NCBI RefSeq assembly: GCF_014048465.1
Contig: NZ_PDLY01000004.1
Coordinates: forward strand, 62,001-126,000
Direction of reading: 5' to 3'
DNA length: 64,000 nucleotides
From: Bombella mellum
Lineage (GTDB): Bacteria; Pseudomonadota; Alphaproteobacteria; Acetobacterales; Acetobacteraceae
A model generated the notes under the pieces. The model saw only the letters and a list, made by a program, of their open reading frames with translations. It did not search any database and was not told where the DNA came from. Shown here piece by piece: positions 36,576-45,939 of this stretch. Position 1 is the stretch's first letter. The number at the start of each line of letters is the position of its first letter. A program made the position numbers and the translations under genes.

Positions 36576-39500
36576 GCACCCCCCACGGCAGCCTGCGCCC
36601 CTTCGAGCGTCACGGAACCACCCTGCTGCACCATCATCACGGCCTGACGCAGAAGACTACGGGCCATCTCGATGATGGTTTCGTTACGGGCCAGCAGCAC
36701 CAGCGACACGTCCACCCCGAACTCGGACCGGATCGCCGTCTGAAGCTCCACACCGGCAAGGGAGTCGATCCCCAGCTCGGAAAGACGGGCACTGTCCTCG
36801 ATCGTTTCGGGATCGACCTGAAGGACGGACCCGAGCTGCTGCTTGAGACGAAGCAGGACATAATCCAGACGCTCATTCTCCGGCATGTTCATCAGCAGCT
36901 GGACGGAGTCCGAAATGCCTCCCTTGCGGCTTTCCTGCTGCAGCAGCGTGAACCGGGCGGACGGTTTCAGCCAGGCCAGCGCACCGAAGACCTGCACCCA
37001 GTTGAGGTCCACCAGGGACACGTCACTGCGGTCCACGCCGTACAGCACCGGCAGGTGCTTCAGACAGTCCGCCGCCGTCATGGTCTTGATCCCGGCCACG
37101 TCGAACATGCGCCCGGCAGCATCGCTTTCCGTCAGCATGCCGACGTCGCCGATGGCACCCCAGCCCACGGCAAGAGCTGGCAGCCCCTGCTGACGCCGGT
37201 TCTCTGCCAGCGCATTCAGGTAACTGTTGGCCGCAATGTAGCTGCTCTGCCCCAGATTGCCGATCTCCGCCGTGAAGGAGGAGTAGAGGACGAAGTGGTC
37301 CAGCTCCAGCCCACGAGTAGCCTCATCCAGTGCCTGGGCACCCAGAACCTTGGGAGCCATGACATGAGCCACGTTTGCCGCATCCATCTTGCTGATGAGC
37401 TGGTCATCCACCACACCTGCGGCATGGAAGACCCCCCGCAGCGGCACCTCCTCACGGGCCAGCTGCTGCACCAGCTGGCTGACGGCCTGCCGGTCCGTCA
37501 CGTCCAGACGATGGGTCACGACCCGGCCCCCGGCACTCTCGGCCAGCTTCTTCAGCGTGGCGATGGCCTTCTGCCGCTCCGGATCCTTCGGCAGGGAACG
37601 GCCGACCAGATGCAGCACCCCAGCCCCCTGGGACAGCAGATATTCCGCCGTCTTGAGACCGAAGCCACCCATGCCGCCCGTGACCAGATAGGCCCCCCTG
37701 CGACTGAAGCCCGGCAGGACCCGTGGCAGCGGACGGGCCTTGAGACCGCTCATGTCCTCATAGGAAATCATGATCTTGCCGATATGACGTGAGGACATGA
37801 GGTAACGGAACGCCTCGGATGCCTCGGCAGCCTTGAAGATGCGGGTCTGAGGAAAGGACAGCTTGCCCTGACGGGCCAGAAGCATGATCTCGTCCATGAT
37901 GCCGTACAGCTTCTCGTGCGGCATCATCCGGTCCATGTCGAAGGAGAAATAGGCCAGATTCTCGTTGAAGGGCATCAGGTCCAGTGCCCGATGTTCCACG
38001 ATGTCACGCTTGCCGATCTCCACGAAGCGGCCCATCGGAGCCACCAGCTTCAGGCTGTGCACCATCGCCTCACCCGGCAGGGAATTCAGGACGACATCCA
38101 CGCCACGGCCATTCGTGGCCTCACGGATGCCATCGACGAATTCCAGCGTCCGGGAATCCCAGACCCCCGCACAGCCCTGCTGCCGCAGATACTCCCGCTT
38201 CTCCGGGTTTCCGGCCGTACTGTAGATCACCGCCTTCCTCAGCTTGGCGATCTGGATGGCAGCCTGCCCCACGCCACCCGCACCGGCATGGATGAGGACG
38301 CTCTCCCCTTCCTGAAGCTGGGCCAGATGGACCAGCGTGTAATAGGACGTGACGAACACCAGCGGCACACCGGCGATCTGCTCCAGCGGGAACTGGAGCA
38401 TCTCCTCGGAGAGGGGAAGGGCACAGTAGGCCAGCTCCTTGACGCCCACGATACGGCGATAGGAGAAGCTGTCCGGATAGACGAGGGCGAACAGGTCGCC
38501 CGGCTTCATGTTGTCAACGCCCTCACCGATGGCCTCGACTTCCACGACGCACTCCAGGCCGAGATCGTCACCACTGAAGGTGCCTTCCGTCACGCTCTCC
38601 GGCAGGAGAGACATGGCCTTGAGAACATCCTTGAAGTTGAGGCTGGCCATGCGGGTACGGATCTTGACCTCACCCGGCCCCGGTTCCGGCACGGCGAAGG
38701 CCTGCCATGTGACTCCTTCCAGCGCACCGGAGCGGCTGGATTCGAGGCGGACACCGATGGTGCCATCGTCCTTCCCGCCCATGATCTCTTCCAGCGGGAC
38801 GGGCTGGGGTTCCGGCTCAAGCGGCGGGGACACCAGACGCTGGACCAGACGTTCCACCGGCTCGGCCGCCGCAGCCTCGCCCTCTTCACTCTTACCGGCA
38901 GGCACCTTCTTCTCGGCAGGCCCCTGTCCGGCTGCCAAACGCAGCCAGACCGTATCCTCTGAGGGATCCTCCAGCACGAGTTCAGCGGCGAGGTCCTCGA
39001 GCAGCTCCTCGACACCGTCCACCGGAACGTCAACGCAACGGACGGCAAGGTCCATACGCTCGGCTTCCGCCCCACGGAACAGCCCATGATAGGCCCGCTG
39101 GAGGGCCTGGGCCTGACCGGCCGTGTCATAGGCCCCACGGGTGACGATGATGACGGGCAGACGCCGCTTGCGGCCACGCATGGGCACACGCTGGAGCAGC
39201 TCCACACAGGCGGCCATGTCATCAAGACAGGTCTGATAGTCCGCCCCACCCCTCGGGAACAGCACCAGGGCACGCTGCCTGTTCAGGAAGGGTTCCTGAT
39301 CCAGCGTGTCGGCAAGCTCCTGCCCGCTCAGCTGGGAGCTGACGGTCAGTTCGGCCCCATTATCCTTCAGCATCTCCGCCACCCGGGTGGCCAGACCGTC
39401 ACCCTCACCCAGCAGGGTGATGGCCAGAGGCTCGCTCATCAACACCTGCCGTTCTGCACTGACCCAGTTTGGAGCATAGACCAGACGGGCAGCGGACGAG

Positions 39501-42500
39501 GCATCCTTGCCACTGCGGGCCACACGGCGGCAGCACAGCCCCAGCACCTCACAGAGCAGCTCACCTTCCGGCGTATAGAGCCGCAGGTCGGCCACGATCT
39601 TGCGCTGCGTCCGCAGGGTCGGGGTCGCCTTCACATAGGCCCGGGACACCTTCTGCCCCATGTAGCTGATACGCTCGATGGATGCCGGGACATAGACGTC
39701 CTTCTGCTCCTCGAACGGGAAGGCACCGATGAGCGCATGCATCGCCCCGTCCAGAAGGGCCGGGTGCAGGTGGTAATCATCCAGCGTGGCGGCCTGTTCC
39801 TCCCCAAGGGCCACCTCGGCGACGGAATAGCCTTCCCCACGATGCAGGCTGCGCAGTGTCTGGAAGGCCGGGCCATAATCCAGCCCCATCGTCGCAAAGG
39901 CCTGATAGACCTCGGCTCCCTCAAAGCGGGTCGTCCCCTCGCACAGGGCAGCGAAATCGAAATGCCGGTTCACCTCCGAGGCAGCACACCAAGGTGCGGC
40001 CTGAAGGACCGTGGCATGACCATGGGTCTGCCAGTCACCATTCCAGGCAACCGTCTCACTGTCGAACACGAGGCGGCGTGTGGTCGTGTCGAAACGCCAC
40101 ATGACCACGGGCACCTGCCCTTCCTGCACGACCAGCGGCGTGTTGATCGTGATTTCCTCGATCACGGCCGGGTCCTTGGCCTCCAGCTGGGCATGGGCGG
40201 CGATGGCGGCCTCGATGTAGGCAGCCGCCGGGAACAGGGCCATGCCATGAACCTTGTGATCCATCAGCCATTCCATGGACGACACGCCAATATCCGCACG
40301 CCAGGCCCGGCTCTCCAGAAGGCTCGGTGTCCCGAGAACCGGATGGACCTGCTCGTCCAGACGGTCACGGCGGGACGCCTCCGTCTCCAGCCAGGCCTTG
40401 TTTTCCACCTCCCAACGATAGAAGGGCAGTTCCGTCCGTTCCGGACGCAGGACATACCGCCAGTCCGGCTCGGCACCGCTGAGTGTCAGACGGACAAGGG
40501 CCCGCAGCAGACCATCAGCATCATCCTGCTTGCGGCGCAGCGTCGGAATGACCGCAACCTCATAGCGTCCCTCATCCGCACAGCCCGTCACGGACGTGCC
40601 GAGCACGGGGTGGGCCGCAAGCTCCAGGAAGACGGCATGACCGTCCTTCAGCAGGGCCCGCATGGCATCATGGAACAGGACCGGCTCACGGGCATTGGCA
40701 TACCAGTAGGCGGCGTCATGCCGCTCGCCTTCTTCCCACAGCCTGCCCGTGACCGTGGAGTAAAGCGGAACGGTCGGTGCCTTCGGCGTGATGTCGGCCA
40801 GGGATGCCAGCATCCCCTCCTCGATCGCCGCCATTTCCGGGCTGTGATACGGCACGTCCACCTTCAGGAAGCGGGCAAAAACGCCCTCCCTCGTGCAGTC
40901 CGCCTCCAGCACCTCCAGCTCCTCACGGGGGCCGACAACCGTGCAGGACTCGCTGCTGTTGATGGCGGCAATGGTCAGCCTGCCATCGAAGGCCTCAAGG
41001 CGGCCCTCCAGCACGTTGCGGCTCATGCCGACGGCCAGCATGGTACCACGGCCCGCCCGTGTGGCCTGGAGGCGGCTGCGGTGATAAATGACCGTCACGG
41101 CATCTTCCAGCTCCAGCGCACCGCTGACATAGGCGGCTGCCACCTCGCCCACACTATGCCCGACAATGGCCCCAGGCATCACGCCATGACGGGTGAAGAA
41201 GGCGGCCAGACAGATCTGAACGAGGAAGATGGCTGGCTGGGCCACCTCCGTCTCCTGCACGTGGGACTTCGCCTCCGGCTTCAGCAGCTCTTCCCGCAGG
41301 GACCAGCCCGCCAGCCTGCTGAACAGCTCGTCACAACGCTTCGCCAGAGCACGGACCTCGGCAGGCCCCTTCCGCAGCAGATAACGACCCATTCCCCACC
41401 ACTGCGGCCCCATGCCGGAGAAGAGGAAGACCGGCTTCACGACCTCATCCACGACGGCCTTGCCCGTGAACAGGGCCGGATGCGTCCTGCCTTCCGCCAA
41501 GGCCATCAGGGCGGCATGGGCCTGCGTCACCTCATCCTCACCCTGAACCGGGAGGATGACAGCCCGCTGGCGGAAGCGTGCCCTGTACTGTGCTGCGGAG
41601 AAGCAGAGAGCTTCCCACACGCTGCGCTCCACCTGTCCATCACCCAGCAGCCCTGCATAGGCCCCGGCCATATGCCCCAGGGACGCCTCGGAGAAGGCAC
41701 TGAGCAGCAGCGGCACCTGCTTCATGAACCCGGCTGGGCGGATACCCTTCACCCGGTGCTGGCGGACGGCCTTGCGCCGTGCGGAATTCCGTTCCGCCTC
41801 GGTCGGGCGGCGCAGCAGGGCCACGGCATTGGTCCCGCCATAACCGAAGGAATTGACGACCGCATAAAGCCTGTCACGCTCCGGCAGGGGCGTTGCCTCA
41901 CCCTGTGCCACCTGCACCCGATAGTCCTCAAACGGGATGGCTGGATTCAGCTCCTTCAGGTTGGCCTGGCCGGGCACCTTGCCGTGTTCAAGACACAGCA
42001 TGGCCTTCAGGACGGCCACACCACCGGCGGCAGCCTCCATGTGCCCCAGATTGGCCTTCACGGAGCCGATGAGCACCTTCTGCCCTTCGGGCTGATACTG
42101 GCCGATGGCCTGCGCAATGGCCTTGACCTCGATCGGGTCACCGACCGGGGTACCCGTCCCGTGCGCCTCCACATAGGCCACATCCCGGGCATCGACATTA
42201 GCCCGGTGCAGCACGTCACGGATCAGCGTTTCCTGCGCCTCGGCATCCGGCATGGTGAGCACCGGCGTCCGGCCATCCTGATTCACGCCGGAACTGCAGA
42301 TGACGCCACGGATGTCATCACCATCCCGCATGGCGTCCTTCAGACGCTTGAGCATCAGGATGACGCAGCCTTCACCACGCCCATAGCCATCCGCATCCGC
42401 GGCGAAGGACTTGGACCGGCCATCCTTGGCGAGGAAGTGCCCTTTCGTCATGAGCATGGCCGTCTGCGGAGAGGCCATGAAGTTCACGCCACCGGCCAGG

Positions 42501-43114
42501 GCCACGTCACACTCGCCAAGACGCAGGCTGTTGCAGGCCTGATGCAGGGCCACCAGAGAGGACGAGCAGGCCGTGTCCATGGCGATGGCCGGCCCCTGGA
42601 ACCCGAACACATGAGCGATACGGGCCGCATACATGGTCATGCAGGCGGAAACCGCCGCAAACTGGTCCCTGATCTGCGACTGCATGAAGGGGCTGCCACA
42701 CTGGACGAGCTGGTCCTGCGTGAAGCTCCCCATGAAGACACCGGTACGGGTACCGGCCAGCGAACTGGCGATGATGCCCGCATTTTCCATCGCACGCCAC
42801 GCCACACCCAGCAGGAGACGCTGCTGGATGTCCATCACCATCCCTTCACGGGGGGAAATGCCAAAAAACAGCGGCTCGAACTGGTGATCGTCCGGGTTCA
42901 TGAAATGACCATACTGCATGGTCGTCTTGCCCGGGGTCTGGTCAACCGGGTCATAGAACCGCTTCCGCCCCCAGCGGTCGGCAGGCACGGCCACACAGCC
43001 ATCCCGCCGCTCCAGCAGGAACTGCCAGAGAGACTCCCTGTCCCCCAACCCGGCGGGCAGCACACAGCCAACGCCAATGATGGCAATTTCATCGGGATTA
43101 TATGTCTGGCTCAT
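36572..43114 (-). CDS. Type I fully reducing polyketide synthase, single module (KS-AT-DH-ER-KR-ACP)
   Basis: 2180 residues, one complete module. KS (about 8-435): Cys183 in DTACSSS, His318, His358. AT (about 560-870): Ser654 in GHSVGE; its substrate motif reads VPYH (His757), neither HAFH nor YASH. DH (about 920-1200): His953 in HKVHGMALFP, Asp1122 in HPALLDG. ER (about 1460-1785): NADPH loop HAGAGGVGQAA at 1609. KR (about 1805-1990): VTGGMGGFG, Tyr1959 and Asn1963, and VDD suggesting a B-type reductase. ACP: Ser2118 in GIDSL. There is no loading ACP, methyltransferase or thioesterase. The order equals mycobacterial Mas, an iterative enzyme fed by a FAAL, so a long saturated acyl chain is the likely product. 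Confidence 0.95.
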   Translation of the reverse strand: MSQTYNPDEIAIIGVGCVLPAGLGDRESLWQFLLERRDGCVAVPADRWGRKRFYDPVDQTPGKTTMQYGHFMNPDDHQFEPLFFGISPREGMVMDIQQRLLLGVAWRAMENAGIIASSLAGTRTGVFMGSFTQDQLVQCGSPFMQSQIRDQFAAVSACMTMYAARIAHVFGFQGPAIAMDTACSSSLVALHQACNSLRLGECDVALAGGVNFMASPQTAMLMTKGHFLAKDGRSKSFAADADGYGRGEGCVILMLKRLKDAMRDGDDIRGVICSSGVNQDGRTPVLTMPDAEAQETLIRDVLHRANVDARDVAYVEAHGTGTPVGDPIEVKAIAQAIGQYQPEGQKVLIGSVKANLGHMEAAAGGVAVLKAMLCLEHGKVPGQANLKELNPAIPFEDYRVQVAQGEATPLPERDRLYAVVNSFGYGGTNAVALLRRPTEAERNSARRKAVRQHRVKGIRPAGFMKQVPLLLSAFSEASLGHMAGAYAGLLGDGQVERSVWEALCFSAAQYRARFRQRAVILPVQGEDEVTQAHAALMALAEGRTHPALFTGKAVVDEVVKPVFLFSGMGPQWWGMGRYLLRKGPAEVRALAKRCDELFSRLAGWSLREELLKPEAKSHVQETEVAQPAIFLVQICLAAFFTRHGVMPGAIVGHSVGEVAAAYVSGALELEDAVTVIYHRSRLQATRAGRGTMLAVGMSRNVLEGRLEAFDGRLTIAAINSSESCTVVGPREELEVLEADCTREGVFARFLKVDVPYHSPEMAAIEEGMLASLADITPKAPTVPLYSTVTGRLWEEGERHDAAYWYANAREPVLFHDAMRALLKDGHAVFLELAAHPVLGTSVTGCADEGRYEVAVIPTLRRKQDDADGLLRALVRLTLSGAEPDWRYVLRPERTELPFYRWEVENKAWLETEASRRDRLDEQVHPVLGTPSLLESRAWRADIGVSSMEWLMDHKVHGMALFPAAAYIEAAIAAHAQLEAKDPAVIEEITINTPLVVQEGQVPVVMWRFDTTTRRLVFDSETVAWNGDWQTHGHATVLQAAPWCAASEVNRHFDFAALCEGTTRFEGAEVYQAFATMGLDYGPAFQTLRSLHRGEGYSVAEVALGEEQAATLDDYHLHPALLDGAMHALIGAFPFEEQKDVYVPASIERISYMGQKVSRAYVKATPTLRTQRKIVADLRLYTPEGELLCEVLGLCCRRVARSGKDASSAARLVYAPNWVSAERQVLMSEPLAITLLGEGDGLATRVAEMLKDNGAELTVSSQLSGQELADTLDQEPFLNRQRALVLFPRGGADYQTCLDDMAACVELLQRVPMRGRKRRLPVIIVTRGAYDTAGQAQALQRAYHGLFRGAEAERMDLAVRCVDVPVDGVEELLEDLAAELVLEDPSEDTVWLRLAAGQGPAEKKVPAGKSEEGEAAAAEPVERLVQRLVSPPLEPEPQPVPLEEIMGGKDDGTIGVRLESSRSGALEGVTWQAFAVPEPGPGEVKIRTRMASLNFKDVLKAMSLLPESVTEGTFSGDDLGLECVVEVEAIGEGVDNMKPGDLFALVYPDSFSYRRIVGVKELAYCALPLSEEMLQFPLEQIAGVPLVFVTSYYTLVHLAQLQEGESVLIHAGAGGVGQAAIQIAKLRKAVIYSTAGNPEKREYLRQQGCAGVWDSRTLEFVDGIREATNGRGVDVVLNSLPGEAMVHSLKLVAPMGRFVEIGKRDIVEHRALDLMPFNENLAYFSFDMDRMMPHEKLYGIMDEIMLLARQGKLSFPQTRIFKAAEASEAFRYLMSSRHIGKIMISYEDMSGLKARPLPRVLPGFSRRGAYLVTGGMGGFGLKTAEYLLSQGAGVLHLVGRSLPKDPERQKAIATLKKLAESAGGRVVTHRLDVTDRQAVSQLVQQLAREEVPLRGVFHAAGVVDDQLISKMDAANVAHVMAPKVLGAQALDEATRGLELDHFVLYSSFTAEIGNLGQSSYIAANSYLNALAENRRQQGLPALAVGWGAIGDVGMLTESDAAGRMFDVAGIKTMTAADCLKHLPVLYGVDRSDVSLVDLNWVQVFGALAWLKPSARFTLLQQESRKGGISDSVQLLMNMPENERLDYVLLRLKQQLGSVLQVDPETIEDSARLSELGIDSLAGVELQTAIRSEFGVDVSLVLLARNETIIEMARSLLRQAVMMVQQGGSVTLEGAQAAVGGA

Positions 43115-43183
43115 TGCGGTTCTGTTTCCTGTGTTTCGATCGTCGTGGCGGCGGCTGGCTGGCCGTGTGAGGGAAAGGCCCGG

Positions 43184-44695
43184 TTATCTGACGTTCAGCT
43201 CATGACGGATGTAGTCTTTCAGGGTTGTCTTCAGCTTGTCCCTGTTCACGTGTCCGGCCCGTGTCCTGGGGATTTCCGGTACCCAGATCAGGATGACGGG
43301 CGGCAGGGCCACGTAGCGTTCACGCAGACGGGCCGACAGTGCCTTGTCGTCGAATTTCTCATTGGACACGACAGCCGCATAGAACCGCTCCGTCCCCTCC
43401 TTGTTCTCCAGCGTGAACACGCCAACATCCCTGATGCGTGGCTCGGTCAGCAGGATGTTCTCCATGACTTCCAGGTCGAACTTGGCTCCCCCGGCATTCA
43501 CGAGCGCATCGCTCCGCCCCTGGAGATGCAGCGACCCCTCAGGGGAGAGGAATCCCCTGTCTCCCGGATAAAACCATCCATCCCGGAAACGGATATCCGA
43601 AGCCGGACCATCATCACGGTAACCACGGATCACCCCGCCACCCCGGATGCGGATGTCACCCGCCTGACCAGCCTCCAGCCGCTGCCCTTTGGAATCCACA
43701 ACCTGGACATCAACCCACGGCAGCGGCGGCCCCACCTCATCGTCACCCTGACGCTTCTCTGCAGCAATGGCCGCCACGATGCCACATTCATCCGTGCCAT
43801 AGACAACCTGCACATGCGGCGTGAAACGCTTCTTCACCTTCTCCAGCACGGCGACGGACAGCTTGCCCCCCACCACGGTCAGATGGATGTGCTCCACGGG
43901 CCGCATGTTCGGAGGCAGAACCTGCAGAAGATGATTGAGGTGGACGGGTGTCATCACGACCATGAGCGTGGAGGCCTGCATGACCTCCGCACCAATGCTC
44001 TGGGCATCGGAGCTGCGCAGCGTCGTGCCACCCGCCAGGGCCGCACCGGCCAGAAGGAAGCCGCTCAGAGCCTGAAGACCGATCGAGCAGAGCAGCTGCG
44101 GCTTGCCCGTCACCCGCCCACGGCGTCCGGCACTGCTGGCGAAGAACTCGATCATGTCATGATACATGAGCCGGTGGATCTGTTCTTCCACCTCACCGAA
44201 GCTCAGCTCTATCAGATGGGGGGTCTGGTTCGTGCCGCTCGCCAGGGCCAGCCGACACGGTGCCGACCTCTGCACCGGAACGGGTGGATAGTAGCTGGAC
44301 GGGTCATCATTTTCCACACCGGACAGGACCTTCTCGAACCAGTCCTCATGCAGGGACAGCCGCCCGTCCCCCGACAGCAGTCCCACCTTTCCATGAAGGA
44401 TGATGAGGTCCGGCCTGAGGATGGACAGCTCAATTTCCGGCACTTCTCCATTGACGAGAGAAGCGGAGGCAAGCCCCAGTCTCCCCAGTGCCAGGGTCAG
44501 TGCCCAATGCCGCCAGGGGTCAGGACACTGCACCGCCACACGCTGGAGATCGAGGCTTCTCAGCCCCTCCAGGGCACGGGCCAGACGGCTGACCGTGGCC
44601 TCGAGCAGCGCATAGGACCGTTGATGGGACAGGCTGCCAAAAGCGATCACGTCACCAGCACTGCGTGCATTATATGCCACAAAACGATCCAGCAT
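43184..44695 (-). CDS. Adenylate-forming acyl synthetase homologue with degenerate active site
   Basis: 503 residues from ATG 44695, chosen because GGAGG lies 7 bases upstream; the longer frame adds 5 codons. The ANL fold is clear (VYGTDECG, AGDIRIRGGGVIRGY, DGWFYPGDRG, GRSDALVNAGGAKFD). However the phosphate-binding loop reads LASGTNQTPHLIEL without the usual Lys, and the A10 lysine is replaced: PRTRAGHVNR, His482 instead of Lys. The lysine orients the adenylation reaction, so the enzyme may be inactive, use only a second half reaction (thioesterification or release), or bind acyl groups. It is in the same run as the PKS, 69 bases upstream. Confidence 0.8.
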   Translation of the reverse strand: MLDRFVAYNARSAGDVIAFGSLSHQRSYALLEATVSRLARALEGLRSLDLQRVAVQCPDPWRHWALTLALGRLGLASASLVNGEVPEIELSILRPDLIILHGKVGLLSGDGRLSLHEDWFEKVLSGVENDDPSSYYPPVPVQRSAPCRLALASGTNQTPHLIELSFGEVEEQIHRLMYHDMIEFFASSAGRRGRVTGKPQLLCSIGLQALSGFLLAGAALAGGTTLRSSDAQSIGAEVMQASTLMVVMTPVHLNHLLQVLPPNMRPVEHIHLTVVGGKLSVAVLEKVKKRFTPHVQVVYGTDECGIVAAIAAEKRQGDDEVGPPLPWVDVQVVDSKGQRLEAGQAGDIRIRGGGVIRGYRDDGPASDIRFRDGWFYPGDRGFLSPEGSLHLQGRSDALVNAGGAKFDLEVMENILLTEPRIRDVGVFTLENKEGTERFYAAVVSNEKFDDKALSARLRERYVALPPVILIWVPEIPRTRAGHVNRDKLKTTLKDYIRHELNVR

Positions 44696-44853
44696 TCCGC
44701 ATCCTCCCATGCACCATGACCAGAAGCCCGACCGACCCCATGCCCGACTTCAGGACAGCACGCATCCACATGTTAATGAATGGCTGTTATATCGTTGATG
44801 AGCGATGAAAACATCCCTGCATCATATTTTTTTCCCCTGAACGGGACAGAACC

Positions 44854-45810
44854 TTACATCTGGAGCTGGCCGTAGACCCGTTTCAGCTGTTCGCTGGCCT
44901 GGTCCGGCCCATACTGCCTGGCCGTCTCCAGACCATGCTCCAGCATCTTCGTCAGCATGGCGTTGCCGTGGGAGAAAGCCGACAGCACCAGGGCCAGGGA
45001 ATCCACGACCTGTTCCAGATCCTCCGGGGAATGCCAGAAGCCGTTCTGCGTTGTCGCATAGTCACGGCCACCGCCACCGTGGAAGCCGACCACGACACAC
45101 CCGGCGGACATGCCTTCCAGAGCCGTCATGCCCAGGGATTCCAGCCTCCCCAGCGACAGGCATATGGCTGACTCGCCCATCAGGGTCGCCACCTCCTTCT
45201 CGCTCCTGTCCTTCAGGAGAACCCAGGGCACGTCGGCGCACTGCGGGTATTTGGTTCGCAGCATTTCCTGAATCATGCCGGCATAGTCCGGAAGGGGTCC
45301 CTGCCTTGCCCACTTCCAGTGGCTGAAAACGATCTGGAGCTTCTTTCTCCGTGGGGTGAACAGCCTGCTGTCCACCACCGGTGACGTGATGGGCACCTCA
45401 TCCAGCCCGAGCACCCTCTGCAGCATGAGGGCGGTCTCCTTCCCCGGGGCCAGGACACGGCTGACCCCCCACTGCCTGAGCTTCTGGAGGGACGGCTTGT
45501 ATGTGAAGAAATAATACGGATTCTGGCAGAAAATGACCTTCCTGGCCTTCAGGGGTGCCTGCATCATTTCCCCGTACCAGCCATCCAGCACCTCCGGGAA
45601 AACCAGCATGTCCTGAGGGGTGAGGTTCGAGATGGAACCACAGACCATGGGGGCCACCTCAGGAGACAGCCACGGAGGAACCCCGTCCGCCTGCAGCACC
45701 TGAACCTGGAAACCGGCACGACGGAGCAGGAGGGCATGCTGGTACATCGTCTTGATTCCGCCGGAAACATAATCCCGGGGGAAACAGTTCAAGAAAATGA
45801 TACGTCCCAC
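44854..45810 (-). CDS. GT4 family glycosyltransferase
   Basis: 318 residues from GTG 45810, which has GGGAG at 6 bases; TTG 45816 is too close to that site. The N-terminal Rossmann part (RIIFLNCFPRDYVSGG) and the C-terminal donor motif ESLGMTALE with GCVVVGFHGGGG match retaining GT4 enzymes of the group 1 type. It is the first gene of the run leading to the PKS, with 158 bases to the next start; that gap is AT-rich on the minus strand and may hold a second promoter. It could glycosylate the PKS product or another envelope molecule. Confidence 0.82.
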   Translation of the reverse strand: MGRIIFLNCFPRDYVSGGIKTMYQHALLLRRAGFQVQVLQADGVPPWLSPEVAPMVCGSISNLTPQDMLVFPEVLDGWYGEMMQAPLKARKVIFCQNPYYFFTYKPSLQKLRQWGVSRVLAPGKETALMLQRVLGLDEVPITSPVVDSRLFTPRRKKLQIVFSHWKWARQGPLPDYAGMIQEMLRTKYPQCADVPWVLLKDRSEKEVATLMGESAICLSLGRLESLGMTALEGMSAGCVVVGFHGGGGRDYATTQNGFWHSPEDLEQVVDSLALVLSAFSHGNAMLTKMLEHGLETARQYGPDQASEQLKRVYGQLQM

Positions 45811-45860
45811 CAGCAACTCCCGCTTTCTGTCACATCATGCACTTTGGTCAGAGAACGCCA

Positions 45861-45879
45861 CAGGGCGCATCACGCCCTG
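45861..45879. other. Short perfect hairpin between the DsbD-like and GT4 genes
   Basis: CAGGGCG (45861-45867) pairs with CGCCCTG (45873-45879) around a 5-base loop. It has no T tract. It could weakly end the DsbD-like transcript or sit in the leader of the glycosyltransferase operon. Confidence 0.35.
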
Positions 45880-45939
45880 CCCGATTTACGAACCACTTAC
45901 CTGATATTAACCGAAAGTAAAATGCTGCATCATGGAAAG

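Noticed and set aside
39086-44719. An 1877-codon open frame on the plus strand, antisense to the PKS and acyl synthetase.
   Set aside because: It is a shadow of high-GC coding DNA on the minus strand: His/Arg/Gly-rich with no domain, while the minus strand has a complete PKS.
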